In this document: in pieces, positions 47,522 to 57,235 of the stretch
How the letters are laid out: each line of letters begins with the position of its first letter
Position numbering within the stretch: the stretch's first letter is position 1
Source: a bacterium
GTDB taxonomy: Bacteria > Spirochaetota > Leptospiria > Leptospirales > Leptonemataceae
DNA length: 64,000 nucleotides
Direction of reading: 5' to 3'
Assembly (NCBI GenBank): GCA_024742665.1
Contig: JANSYA010000007.1
Coordinates: forward strand, 1 to 64,000
Notes under the pieces: model-generated
What the model was told of the DNA's origin: nothing
Database searches by the model: none
The model's input: only the letters and a program-made list of their open reading frames with translations
Position numbers and translations under genes: made by a program

Positions 47522-48736
47522 ATGGCTTTTCAGATGGTACAATATAAGGCGAACTCGTACGTCATCATCGAAGGCAAACGAGAAGCCAATAAGTTCTATA
47601 TCATCATCCAGGGCAAAGTTCGGACCCAGAAGGCCATGCCGGTGGCCGGTGAAGAGAGCTCCATCACTCTGGGCCCTGGCGACTTTTTCGGCGTCGAGAG
47701 CGCCATGTCCAATCACAGTCGCATCGAGACTGTGATCTGCATCACCGACTGCAATCTAATCGAGGTTCCCAGCGATCAGTTCGGCCTTCTGATTCAGAAA
47801 AACGCGCCGGTCGCCATGAAGATCATTCGCAGCTTCTCGATGAAGCTCCGCGGCTTCGATAACACCATCGCCCGGATCAGCTTTCGCAACGCCGTCGAAG
47901 AAGATCCCTCGCACCTTTTCGATCTGGGCGAATTCTGGTTTAAAGGTCAGCGCTTCAATCATGCGGCCTACGCCTACCAGCGCTATCTCCAGTGGGTGCC
48001 GAAGGGCGAAAAAATCAGCCAGGCGAAAATGCGCCTCCAGGCTATGAACAAACCGCTCAAAGCCCCGCCCGTCGCAGACGCCAGTATCAATCGTCAGTAC
48101 CAGGCCGACGATATGATCTTCTGCGAAAACGAGCCGGGCTACGAACTCTATATTATTCAGGGTGGTCGCATTAAGATCACCAAGATGCTCGACGGCCAGG
48201 AAGTGATGCTCGCGGTTCTACAGCCCGGGGATATCTTCGGCGAGATGGCCATCCTCGATAACAAGCCGCGCTCGGCCACGGCGATGGTCGCGGAACCGGC
48301 AAGCCTGCTTGCAATTAACAAAGCCAACTTCGAAGGCATGGTGAAGGCGCAGCCCCAGCTCGCCACGAAATTAATTACCCTGTTAAGCGAAAGGATCTGG
48401 ACTGCGTATCGCCAGCTGGCGAACCTGATGATCTCCGACGCGACCGGCCGTCTATACGATACGCTGCTGACTCTGGCCGAAAAGAATCACGTGCGCATCG
48501 CTTCGCGGGCCTCGTACAATTTCGACATCGGGGGCAAAGACCTGCTGAAGATGGTCGGCCTCGATCCCCAGTCGGACGAAAACCTGCTGATGGAATTGCT
48601 CAAGAACCGCTGGCTGAAGCTGGATCAGGGCAAGCTGATTTGTCTGGACCTATCAGAGCTCGAAAAACAGGTTGCGTTTTACAAGAAAAAAGCTTCCATG
48701 GAGCGGAAGCGCGAGCAACAGGCCGCCGCCAAATAA
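47522..48736 (+). CDS. Dual cyclic-nucleotide-binding-domain protein
   Basis: This 404-residue protein has two cNMP-binding domains. The first (about 5-115: FYIIIQGKVRTQKAMPV, GDFFGVESAMSNHSR) lacks the usual phosphate-binding Arg in its cassette. The second (about 190-305) has the intact cassette FGEMAILDNKPRSATA. A short TPR-like region (WFKGQRFNHAAYAYQRYL) joins them. The C-terminal ~100 residues look like a winged-helix-type region of CRP/FNR order (GGKDLLKMVGLDPQSDENLL) with a basic coiled tail. It may be a cAMP- or cGMP-responsive regulator. DNA binding is not proven by the motif. Confidence 0.85.
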   Translation: MAFQMVQYKANSYVIIEGKREANKFYIIIQGKVRTQKAMPVAGEESSITLGPGDFFGVESAMSNHSRIETVICITDCNLIEVPSDQFGLLIQKNAPVAMKIIRSFSMKLRGFDNTIARISFRNAVEEDPSHLFDLGEFWFKGQRFNHAAYAYQRYLQWVPKGEKISQAKMRLQAMNKPLKAPPVADASINRQYQADDMIFCENEPGYELYIIQGGRIKITKMLDGQEVMLAVLQPGDIFGEMAILDNKPRSATAMVAEPASLLAINKANFEGMVKAQPQLATKLITLLSERIWTAYRQLANLMISDATGRLYDTLLTLAEKNHVRIASRASYNFDIGGKDLLKMVGLDPQSDENLLMELLKNRWLKLDQGKLICLDLSELEKQVAFYKKKASMERKREQQAAAK

Positions 48737-48791
48737 TCTTCTTCGCACATTCGGCTGCGGCGCATCGCCTCTGCGTTTCCAGCAGCCCTTT

Positions 48792-50951
48792 ATGAGTCAG
48801 TCCAAAAACTCCGCCGAATCCGGCTCCGAGCAATCAGTCGATACCACGCATCTCTTTGATGAGTTCCAGTCCGTTTCGCGCGAAACCTGGGAGCAAAAGA
48901 TTCGCAAAGATCTGAAGCTCGACAGCGACGCCGCCGGCGACGCGGCCTTAAAAAAGAAAACCGCCTGGCGGACCACCGAAGGTTTCGAGCTGAAACCCTT
49001 TTATGACGCCGCCGACCTCGAGGGCCTGCAACTGCCGGAAACCCACCCGGGCAGCTTTCCATTTTTGCGCGGTCGTTCCACCGCGAATAACAACTGGGAG
49101 ATCCGCGAAGAAATTTACGACGCCGACCCGGTCGTCGCGAATCGTCGCGCGCTGGCGGCCCTGGAAGCCGGCGTCGACGCGGTGTGCTTCGTGATTACGT
49201 GCGAAGCGGGTCAACTGCGCGGCGTGGATCTTTCCGGAGATGCGTCGGCCGCCTTTCAGAAATTAGTAGCGGGCGTCTGGCTCGACGCGGCGGCGATTCA
49301 CTTTCGCGCGGGCGTCGCCGCGCCTTTAGTACTCGCGCTGCTTCACGCGGAAGTAAAACGCCAGAACCTGGATCCGGCGAAAATCTCCGGCACCATCGAC
49401 TATGATCCGATGAGCCAGTTGACCGGCGAAGGCGCTCTTGATTTGAAAAGCGCGATGGCCACGGCCGCCGCCCTGATCGAATTCACGCGAAAGCACCTGC
49501 CTGGCATTCGTCCTCTGGCGGTTTCTGATCGCATCGTGCACAACGCGGGGGCGGGCATCGTCGAGAGCCTGGCGCTAGCGCTCGCGGCCGGTAACGAAAT
49601 GCTGGCGAATTTAAGCGACGCCGGCACGCCCGGCGAACTGACGGCCGATCAGATCAGTCGGGCCCTGACCTTTGATGTTTCGGTATCTTCGAATTATTTT
49701 ATGGAGATCGCGCGGATGCGCGCCGCGCGTTTGCTCTGGTCGCGGATCGTACACGAATACGATCCGGCGGTTGCCGATGGCGACTTTGATCAGAGTGGCG
49801 AGCGCGGCATGTACATTCACGGCCACACATCGCGCTTTAATCAGACCGTCTACGATCCGCATGTGAATCTGCTGCGGGCGACGACGGAAGCGATGTCGGC
49901 GGCTCTGGGCGCCTGCGATGCATTTACAGTGCTGCCCTTTGATCTTGCTCGCAGTCCCGACGCGACCGATGAATTCGGCGCGCGCATGGCCCGCAACACC
50001 CAGCAGGTGATCAAACACGAAGCCTATTTAGACAAGGTCGTCGATCCGGCGGCCGGTTCGTACTATCTCGAAAATCTTACCGAGCGCATTGCACGCGAAG
50101 CCTGGGCTTTCTTTCAGGAGATCGAAGCGGCCGGCGGCTACGTCAAAGCCCTCGCGCCTGCGAATCGCGAAGGCGATCCGGCCGACGGTCTGATTCAGAC
50201 CCGGATCAAGGCGAGCGCTGAAGAGGCGCGAGCCGCCGTCGCGTCGCGCAAACAAACCGTGCTGGGTACGAATCAATATCCGAACGGCCAGGAGCTCGCG
50301 CGCGATACGATCAAAGCCGGGGCCGATCGCCCCGCGCCTGCTATGAATTCCGGGGCGGGCATCGCGCCGATTCCGACCGGCGGCGGAGAAGCGGCTCAGC
50401 AGTGGATGAACGAACTGCCGGCCCTGGCAGGCAAACACGGCTACGGCGCGGTGATCGCGAATCTATCCGGCGCACCGGATACGCGCGTCGCGGCACTGTC
50501 GGCCTTTCGCGCCGCGGATGAATTCGAAGCGCTCAGGCTTGCGACCGAAGCCCACGTCGCCGCGGGCAAAGCGGCCCCGAAAGTCTTTCTCGTCGCCTAC
50601 GGCGATCTGGCCATGCGGAAAGCCCGCAGCATGTTCGCGGCGAATTTTTTCAGCTGCGCCGGCTACCAGATCATCGACCAGGGCGGTTTCGACACCGCGG
50701 CTGCGGGAGCGGCAGCCGCCGCGGCCGCCGGCGCGGACATTGTCGTCTTTTGCAGCTCCGATGCGGAGTATGATCAGGCGGTCGCCGCCGCGAAAAATAC
50801 GGCGAGCGGAGGGCGGCCGATTCCGGTCGTGGCCGGCAATCCCGCCGACCACATCGACGCCCTGAAGGCGGCGGGTGTGCGGCACTTGATTCATGCGCGT
50901 TCGAACGTGCTGGCGGAACTGCAGGGATTTCAGAAGGAGCTGGGAGTATGA
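48792..50951 (+). CDS. mutA: Methylmalonyl-CoA mutase small (beta) subunit
   Basis: From ATG 48792 the protein has 719 residues. The frame extends upstream into the previous gene, but the [11 protein letters not shown] start fits. The N-terminal two thirds are the TIM-barrel domain ([39 protein letters not shown]). The C-terminal flavodoxin-like domain lacks the cobalamin-binding DxHxxG, as expected for the non-catalytic subunit. With MutB it interconverts succinyl-CoA and methylmalonyl-CoA. The stop overlaps the mutB start (ATGA). Confidence 0.95.
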   Translation: MSQSKNSAESGSEQSVDTTHLFDEFQSVSRETWEQKIRKDLKLDSDAAGDAALKKKTAWRTTEGFELKPFYDAADLEGLQLPETHPGSFPFLRGRSTANNNWEIREEIYDADPVVANRRALAALEAGVDAVCFVITCEAGQLRGVDLSGDASAAFQKLVAGVWLDAAAIHFRAGVAAPLVLALLHAEVKRQNLDPAKISGTIDYDPMSQLTGEGALDLKSAMATAAALIEFTRKHLPGIRPLAVSDRIVHNAGAGIVESLALALAAGNEMLANLSDAGTPGELTADQISRALTFDVSVSSNYFMEIARMRAARLLWSRIVHEYDPAVADGDFDQSGERGMYIHGHTSRFNQTVYDPHVNLLRATTEAMSAALGACDAFTVLPFDLARSPDATDEFGARMARNTQQVIKHEAYLDKVVDPAAGSYYLENLTERIAREAWAFFQEIEAAGGYVKALAPANREGDPADGLIQTRIKASAEEARAAVASRKQTVLGTNQYPNGQELARDTIKAGADRPAPAMNSGAGIAPIPTGGGEAAQQWMNELPALAGKHGYGAVIANLSGAPDTRVAALSAFRAADEFEALRLATEAHVAAGKAAPKVFLVAYGDLAMRKARSMFAANFFSCAGYQIIDQGGFDTAAAGAAAAAAAGADIVVFCSSDAEYDQAVAAAKNTASGGRPIPVVAGNPADHIDALKAAGVRHLIHARSNVLAELQGFQKELGV

Positions 50952-53170
50952 GACCGGACTTCAGTAAAATAGCATTCGATTCGATTGCTGATTCGATCGG
51001 CGGCGCCGGCGGCGCGGCGAAGAGCGCGGGAGCCGTACAGTCCGCGAGCGCCGGCCAGAACGGCGGTGCTGCTTCTGCGAGCGCGCAAAACGGCGACGCG
51101 TCGATCTGGAATACGCCCGAGAAGATCGCGGTCAAGCCGGTGTATACGCGGGCGGATCTTTTGAATCGCAATCACCTGGGATTCGGCGCGGGGATTCCGC
51201 CCTATCTACGTGGACCGTACTCGACGATGTACGTCACGCGGCCCTGGACCGTGCGCCAGTACGCGGGCTTTTCGACGGCCGAAGAATCGAACGCTTTTTA
51301 TCGCCGCAACCTGGCGGCGGGTCAGAAGGGCCTATCGGTCGCCTTTGACCTGGCGACCCACCGGGGCTACGATTCCGATCACGAGCGGGTCGAGGGCGAT
51401 GTCGGTAAAGCCGGCGTGGCGATCGACTCCATTTTAGATATGGAAGTGTTGTTTGATCAGATTCCCCTGGGCAACGTTTCGGTATCGATGACCATGAACG
51501 GCGCAGTGATTCCGGTGATGGCCTTTTATATCGTCGCCGGTTTAGAGCAGGGCGTGCCGCTCGAAAAACTTTCCGGAACGATCCAGAACGATATCTTAAA
51601 AGAGTTCATGGTGCGGAATACGTACATCTATCCGCCCGCGCCGAGTATGCGCATTATCGCCGATATCTTTTCGTACACTTCGAAGTACATGCCGAAGTTC
51701 AACTCGATCAGTATCTCCGGTTATCATATGCAGGAGGCGGGGGCGACCAACGACATCGAACTCGCTTATACTCTGGCCGACGGTCTGGAATATCTGCGCA
51801 CGGGTATCGCCACGGGACTCGGGGTCGACGACTTCGCGCCGCGCCTTTCGTTTTTCTGGGCGATCGGCATGAACCACTTCATGGAAATCGCCAAGATGCG
51901 CGCGGCGCGCATGCTCTGGGCGAAGCTGGTGAAGCAGTTCAATCCCCAGAATCCCAAGTCGATGGCCTTGCGCACCCACTGCCAGACTTCCGGCTGGAGT
52001 CTGACCGCGCAGGATCCCTTTAATAACGTGGCGCGCACCTGTGTCGAAGCGATGGGCGCGGCGCTCGGACATACGCAGTCGCTGCATACGAACGCGCTTG
52101 ATGAAGCCATCGCGCTGCCGACGGATTTCTCGGCGCGCATCGCCCGCAATACTCAAATCTATCTGCAGCAGGAAACCGAAATCTGTCGCGTGATCGATCC
52201 CTGGGCCGGCTCTTATTATGTGGAGAGCCTGACCGACGAAATGGTGAAGCGTGCCTGGACTCTGATTCAAGAAGTCGAAGAGCTCGGCGGCATGGCGAAG
52301 GCGATCGAAGAGGGCCTGCCCAAGATGCGCATTGAAGAGGCGGCGGCCCGGCGTCAGGCCCGTATCGATTCCGGCCGCGATGTGATCGTCGGGGTGAATC
52401 GCTTCAAGCTTGAAAAAGAAGATCCGATCGAGACGCTCGATATCGACAATACGGCGGTGCGCGCGGCGCAAATCGAACGATTGAATAAGCTGCGCGCCGA
52501 ACGCAACAGCGCCGACGTCGAAGCGGCCCTGAACGCGATCACGAAGGCGGCCGAAAGCGGCGAAGGCAACCTGCTGGAGCTGGCGGTCGACGCGGCCAAA
52601 AAACGCGCGAGTCTCGGTGAAATCTCAACCGCCATGGAAAAAGTATTTGGCCGCTACCAGGCGGTCATTCGTTCTATCTCCGGCGTGTATTCCAGCGAGA
52701 TCGGCGAAGACGAAGACTTTAAGACGGCCTGCAAACTGGCGGACGAATTCGCCGTTCAGGAAGGCCGCCGCCCGCGCGTGCTCGTCGCGAAGATGGGCCA
52801 GGACGGTCACGACCGCGGTGCGAAAGTGATTTCGACCAGCTTCGCGGACATGGGCTTCGACGTGGACATCGGGCCGTTGTTTCAAACCCCGGCGGAAGTC
52901 GCCAAACAGGCGGTCGAAAACGACGTGCACGTTCTCGGCGTTTCGAGTCTCGCGGCGGGTCATAAGACGCTTGTGCCCCAGGTGCTGGGCGAACTCAAAA
53001 AACTCGGTCGCGAAGATATTCTCGTGACGGTGGGCGGCGTGATCCCGCCCCAGGACTACGACTTCTTAAACGAAGCGGGCGTCGCCGGCATCTTCGGACC
53101 CGGCACGGTGATCGCCCGGGCGGCGATCGATATTCTCAAGCAGCTAATGGACGACGACGCGGCGGAGTGA
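50948..53170 (+). CDS. mutB: Methylmalonyl-CoA mutase large (alpha) subunit
   Basis: This protein of 740 residues is the catalytic subunit. The N-terminal ~70 residues are Ala/Gly-rich and variable. The barrel follows ([52 protein letters not shown]). The cobalamin domain has the intact DxHxxG motif in [12 protein letters not shown], and the conserved [12 protein letters not shown]. It uses adenosylcobalamin for radical carbon-skeleton rearrangement, typically in propionate metabolism. The gene is translationally coupled to mutA. Confidence 0.96.
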   Translation: MRPDFSKIAFDSIADSIGGAGGAAKSAGAVQSASAGQNGGAASASAQNGDASIWNTPEKIAVKPVYTRADLLNRNHLGFGAGIPPYLRGPYSTMYVTRPWTVRQYAGFSTAEESNAFYRRNLAAGQKGLSVAFDLATHRGYDSDHERVEGDVGKAGVAIDSILDMEVLFDQIPLGNVSVSMTMNGAVIPVMAFYIVAGLEQGVPLEKLSGTIQNDILKEFMVRNTYIYPPAPSMRIIADIFSYTSKYMPKFNSISISGYHMQEAGATNDIELAYTLADGLEYLRTGIATGLGVDDFAPRLSFFWAIGMNHFMEIAKMRAARMLWAKLVKQFNPQNPKSMALRTHCQTSGWSLTAQDPFNNVARTCVEAMGAALGHTQSLHTNALDEAIALPTDFSARIARNTQIYLQQETEICRVIDPWAGSYYVESLTDEMVKRAWTLIQEVEELGGMAKAIEEGLPKMRIEEAAARRQARIDSGRDVIVGVNRFKLEKEDPIETLDIDNTAVRAAQIERLNKLRAERNSADVEAALNAITKAAESGEGNLLELAVDAAKKRASLGEISTAMEKVFGRYQAVIRSISGVYSSEIGEDEDFKTACKLADEFAVQEGRRPRVLVAKMGQDGHDRGAKVISTSFADMGFDVDIGPLFQTPAEVAKQAVENDVHVLGVSSLAAGHKTLVPQVLGELKKLGREDILVTVGGVIPPQDYDFLNEAGVAGIFGPGTVIARAAIDILKQLMDDDAAE

Positions 53171-53219
53171 AGGTCGTTCGCGTCGCCGTCTTTAAGCTGC
53201 ATCCAATCGTACTTTAGCT

Positions 53220-54215
53220 ATGCCTGCGAAACAGTTAACAGCCGCGGAGTACATCGACGGCATTCGCGCGGGCAATCGCACGATTCTCAGCCGGGCGATT
53301 ACGCTCGCGGAAAGCACGCGGGCCGATCACAAGCGGCTGGCCGAAGAAATTATCGAAACGCTGCTGCCGGAAACGGGAAAGTCTATTCGCATCGGCATCA
53401 CCGGGGTGCCGGGCGTCGGCAAGTCCACTTTCATCGAAGCCTTCGGAACGCATTTGATCGAGCAGGGGCGCAAGCTGGCCGTGCTGGCCATCGATCCATC
53501 CAGCAGTCGCACGCGCGGCAGCATTTTAGGCGACAAGACGCGCATGGTCGAACTATCCCGGGACGATCGCGCCTATATCCGACCGAGTCCGGCGGGGACG
53601 ACCTTGGGCGGCGTGGCCCGTAAGACGCGCGAAAGCATTCTGCTGTGCGAAGCGGCCGGCTTCGACGCGATCATCGTTGAGACGGTGGGCGTCGGTCAGT
53701 CGGAAACGGCCGTGCGCTGGATGGTGGATTTCTTTTTGCTGCTCATGCTCGCGGGCGCAGGCGACGAACTCCAGGGGATCAAACGCGGCATTATGGAAAT
53801 GGCCGATCTGATCGCCATCACCAAAGCCGACGGCGACAATGCAAAGCTTGCCCGGGCCGCGGCCGTTGAATATCGCACGGCGCTGCATCTGTTTCCCGAA
53901 GCCGCCGACGGCTGGCATCCCCAGACGATGACCTGCTCGGCCATGAGCCGCGAAGGGATCGACGCGATCTGGGACAAAATCATCGAGCACAACCAGCACA
54001 TGCTGGATGGAGAGCACTTCGAGGGCCGCCGGCGCGAACAGTCGCGCTACTGGATGTACGAAACCATTCACGACGAGCTGCGCCGGCGTTTTTATGCGGA
54101 TCCCGGCGTGGCGGCGGCCCTGCCGGAGACCGAAGCGGAAGTCCTCGCCGGGCGTACGAATTCGTTTACGGCCGCGCGGCGTGTGATGGAGTTGTATAAA
54201 TCCGAGTCGCCGTGA
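53220..54215 (+). CDS. meaB: MeaB/ArgK-type GTPase, methylmalonyl-CoA mutase chaperone
   Basis: This 331-residue G3E-family GTPase has the P-loop GVPGVGKST, the DPSSSRTRGSILGDKTRM switch region, ETVGVGQSE and an AITKADGD base-recognition motif. MeaB loads adenosylcobalamin onto and protects methylmalonyl-CoA mutase, which fits its position 49 bp after mutB. No epimerase gene is seen in the immediate vicinity. Confidence 0.95.
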   Translation: MPAKQLTAAEYIDGIRAGNRTILSRAITLAESTRADHKRLAEEIIETLLPETGKSIRIGITGVPGVGKSTFIEAFGTHLIEQGRKLAVLAIDPSSSRTRGSILGDKTRMVELSRDDRAYIRPSPAGTTLGGVARKTRESILLCEAAGFDAIIVETVGVGQSETAVRWMVDFFLLLMLAGAGDELQGIKRGIMEMADLIAITKADGDNAKLARAAAVEYRTALHLFPEAADGWHPQTMTCSAMSREGIDAIWDKIIEHNQHMLDGEHFEGRRREQSRYWMYETIHDELRRRFYADPGVAAALPETEAEVLAGRTNSFTAARRVMELYKSESP

Positions 54216-54295
54216 GCGGCACAGCGGCCGGAAGGCCGCGCGGCGCGATACCCGACGCACAACGCTGAAAGGGGAATCGCAGCGAACGAGCTGTT

Positions 54296-55003
54296 ATGAA
54301 AAATTTATCCGCAAATTCCGAAGCAAAGCAGGCCGCAGGCGTCGCCGCGGCGGCCCTGGTCGAATCCGGCCAGACCGTGGGACTCGGGACGGGTTCGACG
54401 GCCGCCTATATGATCCAGGAGCTGGGCCGGCGAGTGCGGGAAGAGGGACTGCGCATTGAATGCGTGGCGACCTCGTTTCAATCGCGGCATCTGGCGGTGA
54501 AAAACGATCTGTCGATTGTTCCGCTTGATCTGGTCAGCCGGATTAATATCAGCATTGACGGCGCGGATGAAATCGATCCGGATCTGAACTTGATCAAAGG
54601 CGGCGGCGCGGCGCATACATTAGAAAAACTCGTGCACTCGATGTCGGATCGTTTTGTGGTCGTCGCCGATCCTTCGAAGCTGGTCGATCGACTCGGGACG
54701 CGCTTCGCGGTGCCGGTGGAAGTGCTCGGCGAAGCGGCGGCGTACGTCGAACGCCGGCTGCGAGATATGGGCGTGGGCGACGTGCAGCTGCGGATGGCCA
54801 CGAGAAAGGACGGCCCGGTCGTAACCGACAACGGCAACCTGGTGCTCGACGCGCTTTTTGATTTCAGCGGACGCGAAGTCGCCGCATTAGAAGACAGCAT
54901 TACTCTGATTCCCGGCGTCGTCGCCAACGGGATCTTCGCTCATTGCCGGCCGCATAAGGGCGACTGTATCATCGGTGCGCCGGAGGGTCTGCGCCGACTT
55001 TAA
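54296..55003 (+). CDS. rpiA: Ribose-5-phosphate isomerase A
   Basis: This 235-residue protein has the RpiA signatures VGLGTGSTAAYMI, ISIDGADEIDPDLNLIKGGGAAH and PFAV-like catalytic Glu region (RFAVPVEVLGEAA). It interconverts ribose-5-phosphate and ribulose-5-phosphate in the non-oxidative pentose phosphate pathway. The upstream sequence has GAAAGGGGAA about 20 bp before ATG 54296. It is followed after 32 bp by the OsmC-like gene. Confidence 0.95.
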   Translation: MKNLSANSEAKQAAGVAAAALVESGQTVGLGTGSTAAYMIQELGRRVREEGLRIECVATSFQSRHLAVKNDLSIVPLDLVSRINISIDGADEIDPDLNLIKGGGAAHTLEKLVHSMSDRFVVVADPSKLVDRLGTRFAVPVEVLGEAAAYVERRLRDMGVGDVQLRMATRKDGPVVTDNGNLVLDALFDFSGREVAALEDSITLIPGVVANGIFAHCRPHKGDCIIGAPEGLRRL

Positions 55004-55035
55004 GCGATACCGCCCGGACCGCGCAGTGAATTTAT

Positions 55036-55524
55036 ATGGCCGATCAGAAAGTCAGAGTGCTGGTAGAACGGCTCGGCAAGGGCCGCGTTCGTTTGCGCTT
55101 TCTGAGTCGCGAAGCGGCGGCGCATGCGGATGCGGCTGCTCGCGATGAAGGTCCCGGGCTGCTGACCGGCGGCGTGATCGAGTCCGGCCTGCTGGGGCAC
55201 GAGGCCTTGCTCGCTTCGATCGCGCTGGGGCATATGGAAGCCTACGCGGCGCTCTGCGAACGCAACGATCTGCGCATTGAAGTTTACCGCGACGACGCGG
55301 TCGCGATGGACCGGTATTCCGATGACGCTGAATTTCCCGGCACGCATGTGCTGCTGCGTCCGCGCCTCGCATTTTTCGGCGCGGATTCGTCGGAGGCCCG
55401 GGCGACGGCTATTCGTTTGCTGAACGAAGCGCTGGGGCAGTCGGTGTTTTTCGAAGCGCCGCGCATTACGATCGAAATCGATCCGGTTTTCGAATTTCAA
55501 AATCTGGATACGCCGAAATCATGA
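55036..55524 (+). CDS. Small protein with OsmC-like fold pattern
   Basis: This 162-residue protein begins with a strand pair, then GGVIESGLLGHEALLASIALGHMEAYAALCE, which resembles the long central helix of OsmC/Ohr proteins, and ends with ATAIRLLNEALGQSVFFEAP..ITIEIDP like the OsmC C-terminal half. The two peroxidatic Cys residues of OsmC are not present; only one Cys is seen. If it is a member it would be a non-peroxidatic one. It overlaps the radical SAM gene by 4 bp (ATGA) and is likely co-translated with it. Confidence 0.5.
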   Translation: MADQKVRVLVERLGKGRVRLRFLSREAAAHADAAARDEGPGLLTGGVIESGLLGHEALLASIALGHMEAYAALCERNDLRIEVYRDDAVAMDRYSDDAEFPGTHVLLRPRLAFFGADSSEARATAIRLLNEALGQSVFFEAPRITIEIDPVFEFQNLDTPKS

Positions 55525-56684
55525 ACACAATTGAAAGCATTCAAAAAATTTATATCGATCGGGCTCTGGCCGACAGTCCGATGGTTCGCAACATTGAAGA
55601 GCGCGCGCCGGATCGTATCGTACGTGAATACGTAAACGATCCGCGGGAGATTCTCGATCGCTACGTGAAGGGCGGCGACCTGGTCGAAAAAGAAGATCTC
55701 CTCGTTTATAAATTCCCCGGCAAATTCCTTTCGACCTGTCCCGGCTCCGACGGCATGGTGTGCTGCCAGTACTTTGTGATCAACTTCGGTCTGGGCTGTC
55801 TCTTTGACTGTCACTATTGCTATCTACAGAGTTTCTTGAATAATCCGCTGATGACCCTGTACGGAAATCTGGACGATCTCTTCGCCCAGGTCGACGCCCA
55901 TACCCGCGGCAAGAATTTTCAGTTTCGCATCGGCACCGGCGAATATACCGACTCCCTGGCCCTGGAACCCCTGACGGGTCTTTCGACTTTGCTCGTCGAC
56001 TATTTCGCGCAGCATCCCAACGCGACCCTGGAATTGAAAACGAAGTCGGACAACGTCGACAATCTGCTGGAGCTGGACCATCGCGGCAAAACGGTCGTCG
56101 CCTGGTCGATCAATCCGCCGGAGCTGGTCGAAGCGGTCGAGCCGGGCACTGCCAGCCTGGAGCGCCGATTGGCGGCGGCGAAGAAAGTACAGGAGGCCGG
56201 CTACCGGCTCGCCTTTCACCTGGATCCCCTGATCTATTACGAAAGCGGCCGCGGCTGGGAGCGAGGCTACCACGAGTTGATCGAGCAGGTCTTCGACACG
56301 ATCGATCCGAATCACGTGGCCTGGATCTCGACCGGCAGCTTTCGGTTTACCGCCGATTTGAAAGAGGCGATCCAGGCACGCTTTCCGGAAGATCGTCTGA
56401 CCCGGGAGGGCGAGAGCATTCTGGGCGCGGACGGCAAACACCGCTATTTCAAAACGATTCGCCAGGATATGTTTCGCTCGATCAAACAGAAGATCGAGTC
56501 GGTCGATCCGAAGCTCTTTTTGTATCTGTGCATGGAAACCCGCCGCATGTGGGAGGACGTCTTCGATTTCGTGCCGGACTCCGGCAAGAATCTGGACGCC
56601 CTCTTCGAAGAACGCCGCCAGTTTATCGACGGCGTCCTGGGTGTTCCCCCACTGGCCGGGAGCAAGAGCGGCGCCGGCCGTTGA
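55521..56684 (+). CDS. Spore photoproduct lyase-like radical SAM protein
   Basis: This 387-residue protein has the radical SAM cluster GLGCLFDCHYCYLQ (Cys-x3-Cys-x2-Cys) placed as in spore photoproduct lyase, the FRIGTGEYTDSLALEP strand, LELKTKSDNVDNL, WSINPPELVE, AFHLDPLIYYE and the C-terminal LCMETRRMWEDVF. Those motifs are shared by SplB-like proteins from non-sporulating bacteria, where the substrate is unknown. DNA photoproduct repair is possible but not proven. It starts inside the stop of the OsmC-like gene. Confidence 0.88.
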   Translation: MNTIESIQKIYIDRALADSPMVRNIEERAPDRIVREYVNDPREILDRYVKGGDLVEKEDLLVYKFPGKFLSTCPGSDGMVCCQYFVINFGLGCLFDCHYCYLQSFLNNPLMTLYGNLDDLFAQVDAHTRGKNFQFRIGTGEYTDSLALEPLTGLSTLLVDYFAQHPNATLELKTKSDNVDNLLELDHRGKTVVAWSINPPELVEAVEPGTASLERRLAAAKKVQEAGYRLAFHLDPLIYYESGRGWERGYHELIEQVFDTIDPNHVAWISTGSFRFTADLKEAIQARFPEDRLTREGESILGADGKHRYFKTIRQDMFRSIKQKIESVDPKLFLYLCMETRRMWEDVFDFVPDSGKNLDALFEERRQFIDGVLGVPPLAGSKSGAGR

Positions 56685-56710
56685 TTGGATACGTGTGGCG
56701 GCTTAGCAGG

Positions 56711-57104
56711 ATGACGCGGATGATTCTGATGGCTTGATTGCACCGATTGTTCTGATAGCAGGATAGCAGGATAGCAGGATAGCAGGATAGCAGGATGGCA
56801 GGATGGCAGGATGGCAGGATGACGCGGATTGTTCTGATGGCATGATAGTCTGAATAGTGCGAATGGGGCTTTTAGGTGAGTCGATCGCGTTCCATCGGTC
56901 GAGTTTCATCGCGAACTGGAAATCCCTGCACCTCTAACAAATCGCAAATTGCGGGTCGCAGACCATCTAGCATCGGGCGCCCGCCTCCATCCAAATAAGT
57001 CCGTGCCATCCGTGCCCGGGCCGATTGCCCGGAAGGCACAGGTATCGTGCAGGAAATCCGTGCCATCCGCGTCATCCTGCCAAACCAAAATCCTGCCATC
57101 CCGG
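56711..57104. repeat. Intergenic array: 8-bp tandem repeat, flanking direct and inverted copies
   Basis: Seven 8-bp units GGATAGCA/GGATGGCA run from 56761 to 56816. They are flanked by a 23-bp direct repeat with two mismatches (56711-56733 and 56819-56841, beginning ATGACGCGGAT). A 17-bp exact inverted copy of 56813-56829 (GGCAGGATGACGCGGAT) lies at 57065-57081, and a shorter inverted match at about 57089-57104. Together they fill most of the 551-bp gap between the radical SAM and OmpA-family genes. No gene is supported there. Confidence 0.85.
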
Positions 57105-57235
57105 GATCCGCGCCTGGAGCGAAACAAAAATCCTTCCGTCGTATAAGAATGATTCAAGCGCTCGCATTTCCCATCCGTTAATCAGAAGTGACGAGCTGCA
57201 CCATCCCGCAGAACGTCCTTTGAGCCATACGAATC

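Noticed and set aside
56753..56824. Short regularly repeated units that could suggest a CRISPR array
   Set aside because: Units are 8 bp and contiguous with no spacers, and no cas gene is nearby; it is a simple tandem repeat.
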